A DNA stretch of 51,721 nt from Muribaculaceae bacterium. Its GTDB lineage: Bacteria > Bacteroidota > Bacteroidia > Bacteroidales > Muribaculaceae. The notes below the pieces were generated by a model. That model saw only the letters and a list, made by a program, of their open reading frames with translations, was not told the origin of the DNA and did not search any database. This document shows, in pieces, positions 39,960 to 50,062 of this stretch. Where the stretch lies: NCBI GenBank assembly GCA_017483645.1, contig JAFUWD010000039.1, positions 1 to 51,721 on the forward strand, written 5' to 3'. Numbering within the stretch: position 1 is the stretch's first letter; each line of letters begins with the position of its first letter. The translations under genes and the position numbers were made by a program.

Positions 39960-41338
39960 TGCTGTTGTTTCTTCACTTCATGGCAGATTTGAGGCAGCAA
40001 GTCGACCACGTCGCCTGCTCCCACTGTCAATAAAACGTCAAAGTTAAGCAAATGAATTGATTTTATCAAATTTTCTTTGGTGTAAATGTTTTTTACCGGG
40101 CATGTCGCCTTGTCGAGAATGATTTGCGACGTCACGCCCTCAATGGGCAATTCGCGTGCCGGATAGATGGGCAGCAGCAGCAATTCATCGGCCAGCGAGA
40201 GCGCGCGGGCAAAGTCGGGCGCGAAATCACGGGTGCGGGTGTAAAGATGCGGCTGGAAAATCACCGAGATTTTCCGTCCGGGATACAGGTCGCGCACGCT
40301 GGTGATGCTGGCGGCAATCTCGCTGGGATGGTGCGCATAGTCATCGATAACCACTTTGCCGCGGGGGCCGGGTTCTTTGAGCCAGAACTCGAAACGGCGC
40401 TTGGCGCCCATAAACGATGCCATGGCGCGGCGCATATCGTCGGCCGGCACTTGCACAAGGCGGCAAGCCGCCATGGCCGCGACAGCATTGTCGATGTTGA
40501 TGTCCACAGGCACTCCCAGACTTATATCGGTGATGGTTTCCCAGGGGGTCACCAGGTCGAAAACGATTTCACCGCCACCCTTGCGGATGTGCGAAGCATG
40601 AAAATCGCCGGCATCGCGGCCATAGGTGTAGGTGCGCACATCGCCACCCAAGCGGGGCACCAGTTTCAGGCCTGTGTGCACAATGAGCGCGCCACCGGGC
40701 CTAATCAGCTCGGTAAAGTGGGCAAACCCTTCGAGATAATTCTCCTCGGTGCCATAGATGTCGAGATGGTCGGGGTCGGTGCTGGTAATTACCGCCACAT
40801 AGGGGCGCAAGTGGTGGAACGAGCGGTCGAACTCGTCGGCCTCGATAACCGAGTAGGGGCTGGTGTCGGACAGCAGGAAATTGCTGCCATAGTTGCGTAG
40901 CACGCCTCCCAGAAAAGCATTGCAGCCCACTCCCGACTCGTGGAGGATGTGCGCTGCCATGCTCGAAGTGGTGGTTTTCCCATGCGTGCCGGCAAAACAA
41001 AGTCCCTGGCTATGCTCGGTGACGATGCCCAGCAGCTTGGCGCGCTTCACCACCTCAAACCCGCCGTTGCGGAAGAAGGTCAACCCCCGATGGTCGGACG
41101 GCACGGCCGGCGTATAGACCACCAGTGTGGTGCGCGGGTCGCGGCAATACTCGGGAATGAGTGCGGGGTCTTCGTCGAAGGCGATTTCCACACCTTCGGC
41201 CTGGAGAGCCCGCGTGAGGTCCGATGGCGTGCGGTCGTATCCGGCCACACGCTTGCCCTTGGCCAGAAAATAGCGTTCCAGGGCAGCCATGCCGATGCCG
41301 CCGGCACCCACAAAATATAACGATTCGAAATTGTTCAT
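39956..41338 (-). CDS. murC: UDP-N-acetylmuramate--L-alanine ligase
   Basis: Adds L-alanine to UDP-MurNAc, the first peptide step of peptidoglycan synthesis. 460 residues, with the UDP-binding N-terminus (VGAGGIGMAALERYFLAKG), the ATP P-loop AGTHGKTTTSSMAAH and the central DEFDRSFHHLRP. The C-terminal domain has DDYAHHPSEIAA and FQPHLYTRTRDFA. It overlaps ftsQ by 4 bp and starts exactly where murG ends, so translation of the three is coupled. Confidence 0.97.
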   Translation of the reverse strand: MNNFESLYFVGAGGIGMAALERYFLAKGKRVAGYDRTPSDLTRALQAEGVEIAFDEDPALIPEYCRDPRTTLVVYTPAVPSDHRGLTFFRNGGFEVVKRAKLLGIVTEHSQGLCFAGTHGKTTTSSMAAHILHESGVGCNAFLGGVLRNYGSNFLLSDTSPYSVIEADEFDRSFHHLRPYVAVITSTDPDHLDIYGTEENYLEGFAHFTELIRPGGALIVHTGLKLVPRLGGDVRTYTYGRDAGDFHASHIRKGGGEIVFDLVTPWETITDISLGVPVDINIDNAVAAMAACRLVQVPADDMRRAMASFMGAKRRFEFWLKEPGPRGKVVIDDYAHHPSEIAASITSVRDLYPGRKISVIFQPHLYTRTRDFAPDFARALSLADELLLLPIYPARELPIEGVTSQIILDKATCPVKNIYTKENLIKSIHLLNFDVLLTVGAGDVVDLLPQICHEVKKQQQ

Positions 41339-42448
41339 TTATTTTTCGTTTGAATGATTGATAATTTTCTCCACTTGGTCCACGATGGCCTCGGCCGAAT
41401 GGTGCAGCGCCATGCGCGCCACATTGTCGCTGAGCGATGCCAGCAGGTCATCGTCGGCCACGGTGGCAAGCATGGTGGCGGCCAACTGCTCCACGGCATC
41501 CACGTCACGCACCATGATAGCCGCGCTGCGGTCCACAAGGGCTTGGGCGTTTTTGGTCTGGTGGTCTTCGGCCACGTTGGGCGACGGCACCAAGATTGCC
41601 GGCTTGGCCAGCAGTTGCAGCTCACTGATGCTGCTGGCGCCGGCACGCGACACCACCAGGTCGGCCGCGCGATAGGCCATGTCCATGTTGGTGACAAAGG
41701 CCATCTGCTTCACATTGGCGGCCTTCGAGGCCTCAAGGGCACGGCGGCACTCGTAGTCGTAGATTTTTCCTGATTGCCAAATCACTTGCACCTGTGGATG
41801 GGCCGCTATCGTTTCCAGGCTTGACATGATGGCGTTGTTCACAGTGCGCGCTCCCAGGCTTCCGCCCACAATGAGGATGGTGCGTTTGCCGGGGTCGAGG
41901 CCCATCGCCTCGCGCGCTTGCTCGCGTGTGGCCGTGCACTCCAGCAGATTGCGCCGCACGGGGTTGCCGGTCATGACAATGCGGTCGGCAGGGAAAAACC
42001 GCTCCATACCCTCGTAGGCCACACAGATGGCCTTCGCCTTCTCGGCCAGCAACTTATTGGTGACACCGGCGTAGGAGTTCTGCTCCTGAATGAGCGTGGG
42101 TATGCCTCGCTTCTGGGCGGCCTTGAGCATGGGGCCGCTGGCATATCCGCCCACACCGATGGCGATGTCGGGGGCAAAGTCGTTAAGGATGTCGCGGGCC
42201 ATGCGCATGCTTTTGAACAATTGCCACAGCACACGCACGTTGCGCCAGGGGCGCTTGCGGTCGAATCCGCTCACCGGCAGGCCCTTGATTTCATAGCCCG
42301 CGGCGGGCACACGCTCCATCTCCATTCGCCCCAGCGCTCCCACGAAGAGAATACTGGCGTCGGGATAACGGCGACGGATTTCATTGGCTATCGACAGGGC
42401 GGGGAAGATGTGACCTCCTGTACCGCCTCCACTCACTAATGCTTTCAT
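41339..42448 (-). CDS. murG: UDP-GlcNAc:lipid I GlcNAc transferase MurG
   Basis: Converts lipid I to lipid II on the inner face of the membrane. 369 residues from the ATG at 42448; three codons more if the ATG at 42457 is used. Motifs: SGGGTGGHIFPALSIA for lipid I binding, PTLIQEQNSYAGVTNK and GGSLGARTVNNAI. The donor-binding site SRAGASSISELQLL is also present. The preferred start overlaps the ftsW stop as TGATG, the usual coupling signal in this cluster. It abuts murC. Confidence 0.96.
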   Translation of the reverse strand: MKALVSGGGTGGHIFPALSIANEIRRRYPDASILFVGALGRMEMERVPAAGYEIKGLPVSGFDRKRPWRNVRVLWQLFKSMRMARDILNDFAPDIAIGVGGYASGPMLKAAQKRGIPTLIQEQNSYAGVTNKLLAEKAKAICVAYEGMERFFPADRIVMTGNPVRRNLLECTATREQAREAMGLDPGKRTILIVGGSLGARTVNNAIMSSLETIAAHPQVQVIWQSGKIYDYECRRALEASKAANVKQMAFVTNMDMAYRAADLVVSRAGASSISELQLLAKPAILVPSPNVAEDHQTKNAQALVDRSAAIMVRDVDAVEQLAATMLATVADDDLLASLSDNVARMALHHSAEAIVDQVEKIINHSNEK

Positions 42449-43773
42449 CACTTCCACACGTTTTTGATTATTTGCGTCGGGTTCTCGGCATCCAGCCCTT
42501 CGGGCAACGGCATGTCGTCGACTTTCTTATTCGGATTGTTGTAATTGGCGATGGTGCGGCTCACACTCAGCATCACCCCGAAGGCCACGCTCATCACCAC
42601 GATGGACGTTCCGCCCTTGGAGATGAGTGGCAGCGGCTGCCCCGACACCGGGAACACACCCACATTGATGGCCATGTGGAACAGCGCCTGATAGGTAATC
42701 AACGACGCCATGCCGATGACCAGCAACGATGGCAGCACGCGCTTGCTGCGCCGCACTATCATGGCCGCGCGCGCAAGTAGCCACAGGTAAAGAATGAGCA
42801 CAAACATGCCGCCCAGCACACCGGTTTCCTCGATGATGATGGAATAAATATAGTCGCTGAACGCCAGCGGCAAACGGCTGCACTCGCGCGAATTGCCCAC
42901 ACCCACGCCCACCAGACCGCCATGAGCTTGCGCCATGCGTGAGAACATTTCCTGCTGGTTCTTGTTGGTGATGGGACGGAAGCGCAACGAGTCTTGATTG
43001 AGATAGTCATTGATGCGGTTGCGCCATGTGGCATCGCGCATGAGCACCTTTTTCTCGCTTGAGCCTGCATCGACCACCATTTCGGTGTCACTTTGCGCCA
43101 GCACCTCGGCCTTCTTGTCATTGTTGTGCTTGATGAGGAAAAACATTCCACCCACCACAGCATAGAACAGGCCCAGCATCAAAATCTTTTTGAGCCGGGC
43201 GCCACCAATCAACAGCATCGATGCGCTGATGGACATCAGCAACAATGTGTTGGTCAGTCCGCTGCCCAGCATCAATCCGCCATAAATGGCCACAGCCAGG
43301 CCGGCACTGAAAATGCCTCCGCGTGAAATGTCTTTGTTTTGCTGGCTTTTTGCCAATATATAGGCCAGCAATGTCACAATCGACAACTTGGCCAATTCGG
43401 CAGGCTGCAATGTGACACCGGGCAGAATCTTCATGGCGCGCTGCGCACCATTGATGACTTCACCGAAGAGCATCACATAAACCAGGCAGAACACCGTTAA
43501 AAACGCCAGCAAGGGTATCATGATGTAGAGGAAACGCGGCTTGTTGTAATCCACACGGTGCAGCACAAACACCAGCAACCCTCCCACGGCCAGAAAAGCG
43601 CACTGCTTGATGATGGGGGCATAGACCCCCGCAGTGGCAATCTCGCGGCTCGAAGCGCTGTAACTCTCTATGATGGATATGATGATGAGCGTGAAGTAGA
43701 TACCCCAAATCCAGGGGTCGCCATACTTCTGCGCTATCTCATTGAAGCGGGTTGTCTTTTCTTTTTCCGACAT
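42448..43773 (-). CDS. ftsW: Peptidoglycan glycosyltransferase FtsW (SEDS family)
   Basis: Polymerises lipid II during septum formation together with FtsI. 441 residues with about ten membrane segments. Signature segments: GAQRAMKILPGVTLQPAELA, including the LQPAE motif, and the large loop before AQAHGGLVGVGVGNS. The C-terminal GVFPVSGQPLPLISKGGTS matches the SEDS signature. The extracellular loop (about 225-285) is polar and longer than in Proteobacteria. The catalytic Asp expected in SEDS proteins lies in that loop region; I could not place it with certainty. Confidence 0.96.
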   Translation of the reverse strand: MSEKEKTTRFNEIAQKYGDPWIWGIYFTLIIISIIESYSASSREIATAGVYAPIIKQCAFLAVGGLLVFVLHRVDYNKPRFLYIMIPLLAFLTVFCLVYVMLFGEVINGAQRAMKILPGVTLQPAELAKLSIVTLLAYILAKSQQNKDISRGGIFSAGLAVAIYGGLMLGSGLTNTLLLMSISASMLLIGGARLKKILMLGLFYAVVGGMFFLIKHNNDKKAEVLAQSDTEMVVDAGSSEKKVLMRDATWRNRINDYLNQDSLRFRPITNKNQQEMFSRMAQAHGGLVGVGVGNSRECSRLPLAFSDYIYSIIIEETGVLGGMFVLILYLWLLARAAMIVRRSKRVLPSLLVIGMASLITYQALFHMAINVGVFPVSGQPLPLISKGGTSIVVMSVAFGVMLSVSRTIANYNNPNKKVDDMPLPEGLDAENPTQIIKNVWK

Positions 43774-43803
43774 GGTGCTTTGATTAAAAGAGAGGGTGAT
43801 GTA

Positions 43804-45150
43804 TCATTTTTGGTTCATCATCGATTTCACAAGCGCCTTGAACTGGTCGCCGCGGTCCTCCATGTTGCGGAACAGGTCGAAACTGGCGCAACAAGGCGAC
43901 AGCAGTACCGTGCTGCCGGTTGTTGCCAGCTGGCGGCACTTGCTCACACACTCGTCCATGCTGGTGGCATCGGTCACAACGGGTACCATGCCATCGAAGA
44001 AACTGTGCAGCTTGGCATTGTCCTTGCCCAGGCACACGATGGCGCGCACTTTTTCTTTCACCAGTGGCTCTATCTCGGAATAGTCGTTGCCTTTGTCCAC
44101 ACCGCCCAGGATGAGCACCACCGGCTCAGTCATGCTCTCCAGAGCATACCAGCAGGCATTTACATTGGTGGCCTTGCTGTCGTTGATGTATCGCACGCCG
44201 TCGACCGTGCCGGCATATTCCAGGCGGTGCTCCACTGCCTGAAAATCGCTCAATGCATGGCGAATCACGTCCTTCTTGATGTGAAGCAGCGATGCGCTCA
44301 ATCCGGCAGCCATCGAGTTGTACATATTGTGGCGTCCCATGAGTGCAAGTTCGCTGGTGGGCACCTGCCAGGGCTGTCCGTCCACATCAAAGCACATAAT
44401 GCCTTCCTTGATGTAAGCGGAGCAACGCTCATCGTCACGGTCGGCAAAAGGTAACAAGCGTGCCTCGGTGTCGATATTCTGGAGCTGACGGGCAATGATG
44501 GGGTCGTCCTCCCAGTAGATGAACGAGTCGTCCTTGGTCTGGTTACGCATGATGCGGAACTTGGCCGCGGCATAATTCTCCATCTTGTAGTCGTAGCGGT
44601 CCAAATGGTCGGGGGTGATGTTGAGCAGCACGGCAATGTTGGCTTTGAAGTCATACATATTGTCGAGTTGAAAACTGCTCAACTCAATCACATACACATC
44701 ATGCGGGTCGGTGGCCACTTGCAGCGCCAGGCTGTTGCCCACATTGCCGGCCAGCCCCACGTTGAGTCCTGCCTCCTTGAGGATGTGGTAGGTGAGCAGT
44801 GTGGTGGTGGTTTTTCCGTTACTGCCGGTGATACACACCATCTTGGCGTCGGTGTAACGGCCGGCCAACTCTATCTCGCTGATGATGGGAATACCCAGGC
44901 CGATAGCTTTGCTCACAAGGGGTGCCGTGTCGGGGATACCGGGGCTTTTCACAATTTCATCGGCATTGAGGATTTTCTCCTCGGTGTGTCCGCCATCCTC
45001 CCAGTTGATGTCGTAGCGCTTCAGCATCTCCACATATTTGGGCTTGATGTGCCCCATGTCACTGAGCCACACGTCCATGCCCTGTTTTTTGGCGAGCACA
45101 GCGGCTCCAACTCCACTCTCGCCACCTCCTAAAACTACAAGTCGTTTCAT
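43804..45150 (-). CDS. murD: UDP-N-acetylmuramoylalanine--D-glutamate ligase
   Basis: Adds D-glutamate to UDP-MurNAc-L-Ala. 448 residues. Motifs: VVLGGGESGVGAAVLAKKQG in the N-terminal domain, the P-loop TGSNGKTTTTLL, ELSSFQLDNM and NITPDHLDRY. The C-terminal domain contains YINDSKATNVNA and LLSPCCASFDLF. It lies between mraY (9 bp) and ftsW (30 bp). No irregularities. Confidence 0.97.
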   Translation of the reverse strand: MKRLVVLGGGESGVGAAVLAKKQGMDVWLSDMGHIKPKYVEMLKRYDINWEDGGHTEEKILNADEIVKSPGIPDTAPLVSKAIGLGIPIISEIELAGRYTDAKMVCITGSNGKTTTTLLTYHILKEAGLNVGLAGNVGNSLALQVATDPHDVYVIELSSFQLDNMYDFKANIAVLLNITPDHLDRYDYKMENYAAAKFRIMRNQTKDDSFIYWEDDPIIARQLQNIDTEARLLPFADRDDERCSAYIKEGIMCFDVDGQPWQVPTSELALMGRHNMYNSMAAGLSASLLHIKKDVIRHALSDFQAVEHRLEYAGTVDGVRYINDSKATNVNACWYALESMTEPVVLILGGVDKGNDYSEIEPLVKEKVRAIVCLGKDNAKLHSFFDGMVPVVTDATSMDECVSKCRQLATTGSTVLLSPCCASFDLFRNMEDRGDQFKALVKSMMNQK

Positions 45151-45159
45151 ATCTCGTTT

Positions 45160-46425
45160 TTATCGAATTTTCAATGTTACAAATGTTATCACAGCCAAGA
45201 AAATAGCCACCAAGAAGAATCGCATCACCACCTTTTGCTCGGGAATGGGGTTCTGCGGTGTCTTAATCACATAATCCCACTTGAGTTTGTCGTTGGGCAC
45301 GGTGAAGTGATGGTGCAGCGGCGTCATCTTGAACAGGCGCTTGTCGTGACCCGTCTTGCGCTTGAAGTACTTACACACAGGAACTTGCAGCATCACGGCA
45401 CCCTCCTCCACCAAGAAGATGCCGCACAACACCGGCAAAAGCCATTCCTTACGGATGAGGATGGCAAACACTGCGATGATGCCGCCCAAGCACAAACTGC
45501 CAGTGTCGCCCATGAACACCTGAGCCGGATGCGAGTTGTACCACAAGAAACCGATGGTGGCACCGATAAAAGCGGCCGCGTAGACCACCAACTCGCCGCT
45601 GTCAGGAATATACATAATGTTGAGGTACGACGCGTAAATCACGTTGCCACCCAGATAACACATGATAGCCAGCGCCACCCCGATGATGGCACTGGTGCCT
45701 GTTGCCAGGCCATCTACGCCGTCGGTAAGGTTGGCTCCGTTACTCACTGCCGCCACCACAAAGATGGTGACCAAAATAACGAGAACCCATCCACCGGCCT
45801 GGGCATACGGGCCCATCCAGCGGGTGAAATAAGAATAGTCGAAGTTGTGGTTTTTCACAAACGGGATGGTCGACTTGGTAGCCTTGACCGCTTCCGTTTT
45901 GTGGGTAACCACCAGCTCGTTGGTCTGACGATTGGTGACGCTCACATTCTCATTCATCACAATGGCGGGACTCAAATACATTGTCAAGCCCACAATCAGG
46001 CCCAAACCCACCTGTCCCACTATCTTGAACTTTCCTTTCAGCCCTTCCTTGTGATGGTGGAACACCTTGATATAGTCATCGGCGAAACCCAGCGCGCCAC
46101 ACCACAGCGTGGACACAATCATGAGCACCATATACACGTTGTTGAGCTTGCCCAGCAGCAGGCAAGGCACCAAGATGGAGATGATGATGATGATGCCACC
46201 CATGGTGGGAGTGCCTTGTTTTGCCTTGTTTCCGCCCTCGCTGGCATCACGCTCCTTGTCGCACATCTGCTTGCCCTTGAGCGTGTCGATGATGCGCCGG
46301 CCAATCACTATGCCGATAAACAGCGACAATATCAGTGCAAAACCCGAGCGGAAGGTCAAGTAATCGAACAACCGCGCTCCGGGTATGTCAAAACTCTCAA
46401 GATAGTGGAAAAGATGATAAAGCAT
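45160..46425 (-). CDS. mraY: Phospho-MurNAc-pentapeptide transferase
   Basis: Transfers phospho-MurNAc-pentapeptide to undecaprenyl phosphate, giving lipid I in the inner membrane. 421 residues, longer than the usual 360 because of a loop of about 60 residues (from about 155) between early membrane segments, as is common in Bacteroidota. Catalytic signatures: the Asp pair in GFADDYIKV, NLTDGVDGLA, and the histidines in MTPLHHHF. About ten membrane segments. Confidence 0.97.
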   Translation of the reverse strand: MLYHLFHYLESFDIPGARLFDYLTFRSGFALILSLFIGIVIGRRIIDTLKGKQMCDKERDASEGGNKAKQGTPTMGGIIIIISILVPCLLLGKLNNVYMVLMIVSTLWCGALGFADDYIKVFHHHKEGLKGKFKIVGQVGLGLIVGLTMYLSPAIVMNENVSVTNRQTNELVVTHKTEAVKATKSTIPFVKNHNFDYSYFTRWMGPYAQAGGWVLVILVTIFVVAAVSNGANLTDGVDGLATGTSAIIGVALAIMCYLGGNVIYASYLNIMYIPDSGELVVYAAAFIGATIGFLWYNSHPAQVFMGDTGSLCLGGIIAVFAILIRKEWLLPVLCGIFLVEEGAVMLQVPVCKYFKRKTGHDKRLFKMTPLHHHFTVPNDKLKWDYVIKTPQNPIPEQKVVMRFFLVAIFLAVITFVTLKIR

Positions 46426-46458
46426 GTCTTTATATAATTATAATGTGGGGGTGATGTG

Positions 46459-47922
46459 TTAACGACCTTCAAAAATTTGCTGCAACACCTCGCGGTCGTC
46501 GAAGTGATGCTTGACGCCATTTATTTCCTGATAGTTCTCATGGCCTTTTCCCGCCACAAGAACCACATCGCCGCGCTGCGCGAGTGCGCAGGCCGTGCGG
46601 ATGGCCTCCCGACGGTCGGTAATTTTCAAGCAGCGGGCTGGCAGGTCGCCATCAAGGCCTTCCTCCATTTGCCGCAGGATTTCCTCGGGATCCTCATTGC
46701 GCGGATTGTCGCTGGTGAGAATCACCCTGTCACTGCGCAGTGCAGCCTCTCGCGCCATGATGGGTCGCTTGCCGGCATCGCGGTTGCCACCGCAGCCACA
46801 CACGGTGATGATGTGTCCGCGGCCGGAGAGCACTTCGGCAATGGTGTCGAGCACGTTGACCAATGCATCGGGTGTGTGAGCATAGTCAACAATGGCGGTG
46901 AAGCCGCCGGGAGCACGCATCGTCTGGAAGCGTCCGGCAACGGGAACCAGAAGGCTCATCTTCACCAGCACCTCGTCGGCAGGAAACCCCAGCAACAAAG
47001 CAGCACCATAGACCGACAGCAAATTGTAGGCATTGAACCGACCGGTGAACATCACTTCGAGCTGATGACCATTGAAGTCGAGCAGCGTGCCGTCGAGCCG
47101 GTCTTCAATCACACGCCCCTTGAAATCGGCCAGCGAGCGCAGCGAGTAGGTGTGCTTGGTGGCCTTGCTGTTCTGCACCATCACACTGCCCACCTTGTCA
47201 TCGGCATTTACCAGCGACCACGCCGTGGACGGCAGAGCGTCGAAGAATGATTTCTTGGCTGCGATATAGTTATCAACAGTTTTATGGAAATCGAGGTGGT
47301 CGCGGGTGAGATTGGTGAAGATGGCACCGGCAAATTCCAGTCCCTCTATACGGCGATGCACACAAGCATGCGAACTCACCTCCATGAAAGCATAGTCGCA
47401 TCCGGCCTCCACCATCTCGTGGAGCAGCCGATTGAGTGTCAGGTGGTCGGGGGTGGTTTGCACGGCGGGCGTTTCGCGCGTGTCAACAATGTTTTTCACC
47501 GTTGAGAGCAATCCGGCTTTATAGCCCAAGAGACGTGTGAGCTCATAGAGCAGCGTAGCCACCGTGGTCTTGCCATTGGTACCGGTAACACCCACCAGAC
47601 GCAGGTGCCGCGACGGATGATCAAACCATGCGCTGGCAGCCTCGGCCAGTGCCACGGTGCTGTCGGGTACCACCACATAGGTGACTTGGGGACTGCACTC
47701 GGCGGGCAATTGCTCGCACAGCACCGCCACGGCACCTGCCTGGGCCACCTGGTCGATGAAGCGGTGCGAATCCACCGCCACACCCCTCACAGCCACAAAC
47801 ATCGCACCTGGCTGCACTTGCCGCGAATCGGCCACAAGGTCGGTTATTTCCACGTCGGCATCGCCCACTATGTTGAGGACTTTCATGTCCTCTATAATGC
47901 TATGTAATTTTTTAGGTTCCAT
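46459..47922 (-). CDS. murE: UDP-MurNAc-tripeptide synthetase, probably meso-DAP-specific
   Basis: Adds the third residue of the peptidoglycan peptide. 487 residues. Motifs: DSRQVQPGAMFVAVRG, P-loop TGTNGKTTVATLLYEL, NLTRDHLDFH and DYAHTPDALVNVL. The motif SDNPRNEDP carries the DNPR sequence that marks meso-diaminopimelate enzymes; lysine enzymes differ there. The 37-bp gaps on either side are the widest in this part of the cluster, but no promoter is evident. Confidence 0.97.
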   Translation of the reverse strand: MEPKKLHSIIEDMKVLNIVGDADVEITDLVADSRQVQPGAMFVAVRGVAVDSHRFIDQVAQAGAVAVLCEQLPAECSPQVTYVVVPDSTVALAEAASAWFDHPSRHLRLVGVTGTNGKTTVATLLYELTRLLGYKAGLLSTVKNIVDTRETPAVQTTPDHLTLNRLLHEMVEAGCDYAFMEVSSHACVHRRIEGLEFAGAIFTNLTRDHLDFHKTVDNYIAAKKSFFDALPSTAWSLVNADDKVGSVMVQNSKATKHTYSLRSLADFKGRVIEDRLDGTLLDFNGHQLEVMFTGRFNAYNLLSVYGAALLLGFPADEVLVKMSLLVPVAGRFQTMRAPGGFTAIVDYAHTPDALVNVLDTIAEVLSGRGHIITVCGCGGNRDAGKRPIMAREAALRSDRVILTSDNPRNEDPEEILRQMEEGLDGDLPARCLKITDRREAIRTACALAQRGDVVLVAGKGHENYQEINGVKHHFDDREVLQQIFEGR

Positions 47923-47959
47923 TCTAATCTTGAAAATGACTATAATATATATAATAAGG

Positions 47960-50062
47960 TTAATGGATAAGCCTCAAGTTTATGACTTGGCCTCGCGAGA
48001 AAGCCGCTCCGGCGGCAAGGCTCTGCTCCACCACATATCCCGTTCCGCTGAAGCGCACGCACAAGCCGGCGTTTTCCAACCTTGCCACGGCCTCGCGCAC
48101 GCCCAGGCCGCGTACGTTGGGCACGCCTTTCTCCACGGGTTGCGGCTGCCGGAAGACGGTGGCTTTAGTCAACGACAAGCCTTTTTTGACGTTCGACGTG
48201 GTTGTCTTGCTGACCGACGCATACAGTGTGGCCTGTGATGCCCCTGCCGTGGCGGCATCGCTCTTTTCGGCTTGCGCCTGATAATTGGGCGCTGAACCCA
48301 AGAAACCACGGGCATACATCTTGCGAGCCACATTGCGCATCACCATGCCACTGCTGGCACCGGCACCACGGTTGGCACCAAGCATAAGCACCACGCACGA
48401 GTATTTGGGCTTGTCATAGGGGAAGAAGCCGCAGAAAGCCAGGCGCTTCTGTGTGCCATAATGGCCGTCGGCGCTGATGGTGTAGGCAGTTCCCGTTTTA
48501 CCGGCAATCTCCACCTTGTCGTCCTGCACCCATTTGCGGGCCGTTCCTCGGCTGCCCCACACCACATCGCGCAGCATGATGCGTAACTTCTGCGCATTTT
48601 GCGGCGAGCACACCTGCTGACGGATATAGTCAACGGGGATGATGGAGTCGGGCTGGCCCTCACGCGAAAGTTTTTTCACCAAATGCGGCCTCACATACTT
48701 GCCATCGTTGGCAATGGCGTTATACATGGCCAGGGTGCTCAGCGGCGGAATGAGCGTGCTGTAGCCGAAGGCCATGCGCGTGAGCGCCACGCGGTCGGCA
48801 CGGGCATTGCCCAATTTGGGAAAATATGGAGTGCGCTCACCACCGATACCCGAATGGAACGGCTCAAAAAATCCCATTTTCTCCAATCGCTGGCGGAAGC
48901 CGTCGGGATTGCTGCCAAAACGCTTGACAGTGATTTTCGACATGCCGATGTTGGACGATGTTTCGATGATTTGCCGCGGTGTGAGCTGTGCTCCGCCATG
49001 AGGGTCGGTAATGGGACGCCCCTCGTACATCCACGAGGTGCCCGTCTGTATAGGCGCGTCAATATTGTCGATAACTCCTTCCTCCAGAGCCACCATCATC
49101 GAAATGGGCTTCATCACCGAACCAGGCTCATAGCCCAGCACGGCGTTGTTCCGCCCCTCGCCGTAGTCGCCCAAGTTTTCTTTCCATTCAAGATTGCTGA
49201 TAGCCTTGATTTCACCGGTAGCCACCTCCATGAGCACAGCAGTGCCCCAGCGGGCGTCGGTCTCGTGGAGCATATTATAAAGTTCGGTCTCAACGATGTC
49301 CTGCAGCGCCACACTGATGGTGGTGGTGATGTCGTAGCCCTTGACGGCGGGCACACTCTCGGCCTTGACGATGCTGTTGGTGAGCTGGATGCGCTTGGCT
49401 GTTCCCGGCTTGCCGTAGAGCAGCGTGTCGAGCGCCATCTCCAGGCCCGAGCGGCCATGCAGTGTGCTGCTGGTGCTGTCCTTGCCCACACTGCCAATGG
49501 AACGCGACGCCATGGAGCCGTAAGGCTTGCAGCGCTTGGTCTCTCGCTCGTAGTACAGTCCGTTTTTGTTCTTCGACAGGTTGAAGAACGGGAATTTCTT
49601 CACGCGCTCATACTCGCCGTGCGACAACATGCGGCCAAACACTCGATAGGCGCGGTTGCGACGCTTGGTGTTGTCGAGGATGCGTTGCCGGTCGGTGAGC
49701 AACTTCTCGCGCCACTGCGCGGCTGTGCGGCTTTTGTCGAATGCCGCAAGGCTGTCGGCCAGCGGGTCGATGTTCTTCATCAGCACACTGTCCTTGATGC
49801 CGGCTGTGAACCAGTCGATGCGCAGGGTATAGTACTGCAAGTTGGCTGCCAGCACAGTGCCATTGTCAGCCAGCAGTTTGCCGCGCTCTGGCTCAATGGG
49901 CACCTCGCTGGTAAGGATGCTGTCGGCCTTGCGGTTCCAGTCGTCGGAATAAATCACCGACGTTTTGAGCATGTCCCACACGATGAAGCCTGAAAAGAGC
50001 AACATCAAGCCCACCACAAGTGAATAGCGCGTGTGGATATATTTCTTGTTGGTTTGTTTCAT
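47960..50062 (-). CDS. ftsI: Septal penicillin-binding protein (FtsI/PBP3-type)
   Basis: A transpeptidase that cross-links septal peptidoglycan with FtsW. 700 residues: a short cytoplasmic end, one membrane segment (about 13-31), a dimerisation/pedestal domain (about 40-240) and the transpeptidase domain (about 245-600). The catalytic Ser315 is in EPGSVMKP, followed by SSN at 369-371 and KTG at 522-524. A PASTA domain occupies about 646-700, after a low-complexity linker. It overlaps ftsL by 4 bp. Confidence 0.96.
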   Translation of the reverse strand: MKQTNKKYIHTRYSLVVGLMLLFSGFIVWDMLKTSVIYSDDWNRKADSILTSEVPIEPERGKLLADNGTVLAANLQYYTLRIDWFTAGIKDSVLMKNIDPLADSLAAFDKSRTAAQWREKLLTDRQRILDNTKRRNRAYRVFGRMLSHGEYERVKKFPFFNLSKNKNGLYYERETKRCKPYGSMASRSIGSVGKDSTSSTLHGRSGLEMALDTLLYGKPGTAKRIQLTNSIVKAESVPAVKGYDITTTISVALQDIVETELYNMLHETDARWGTAVLMEVATGEIKAISNLEWKENLGDYGEGRNNAVLGYEPGSVMKPISMMVALEEGVIDNIDAPIQTGTSWMYEGRPITDPHGGAQLTPRQIIETSSNIGMSKITVKRFGSNPDGFRQRLEKMGFFEPFHSGIGGERTPYFPKLGNARADRVALTRMAFGYSTLIPPLSTLAMYNAIANDGKYVRPHLVKKLSREGQPDSIIPVDYIRQQVCSPQNAQKLRIMLRDVVWGSRGTARKWVQDDKVEIAGKTGTAYTISADGHYGTQKRLAFCGFFPYDKPKYSCVVLMLGANRGAGASSGMVMRNVARKMYARGFLGSAPNYQAQAEKSDAATAGASQATLYASVSKTTTSNVKKGLSLTKATVFRQPQPVEKGVPNVRGLGVREAVARLENAGLCVRFSGTGYVVEQSLAAGAAFSRGQVINLRLIH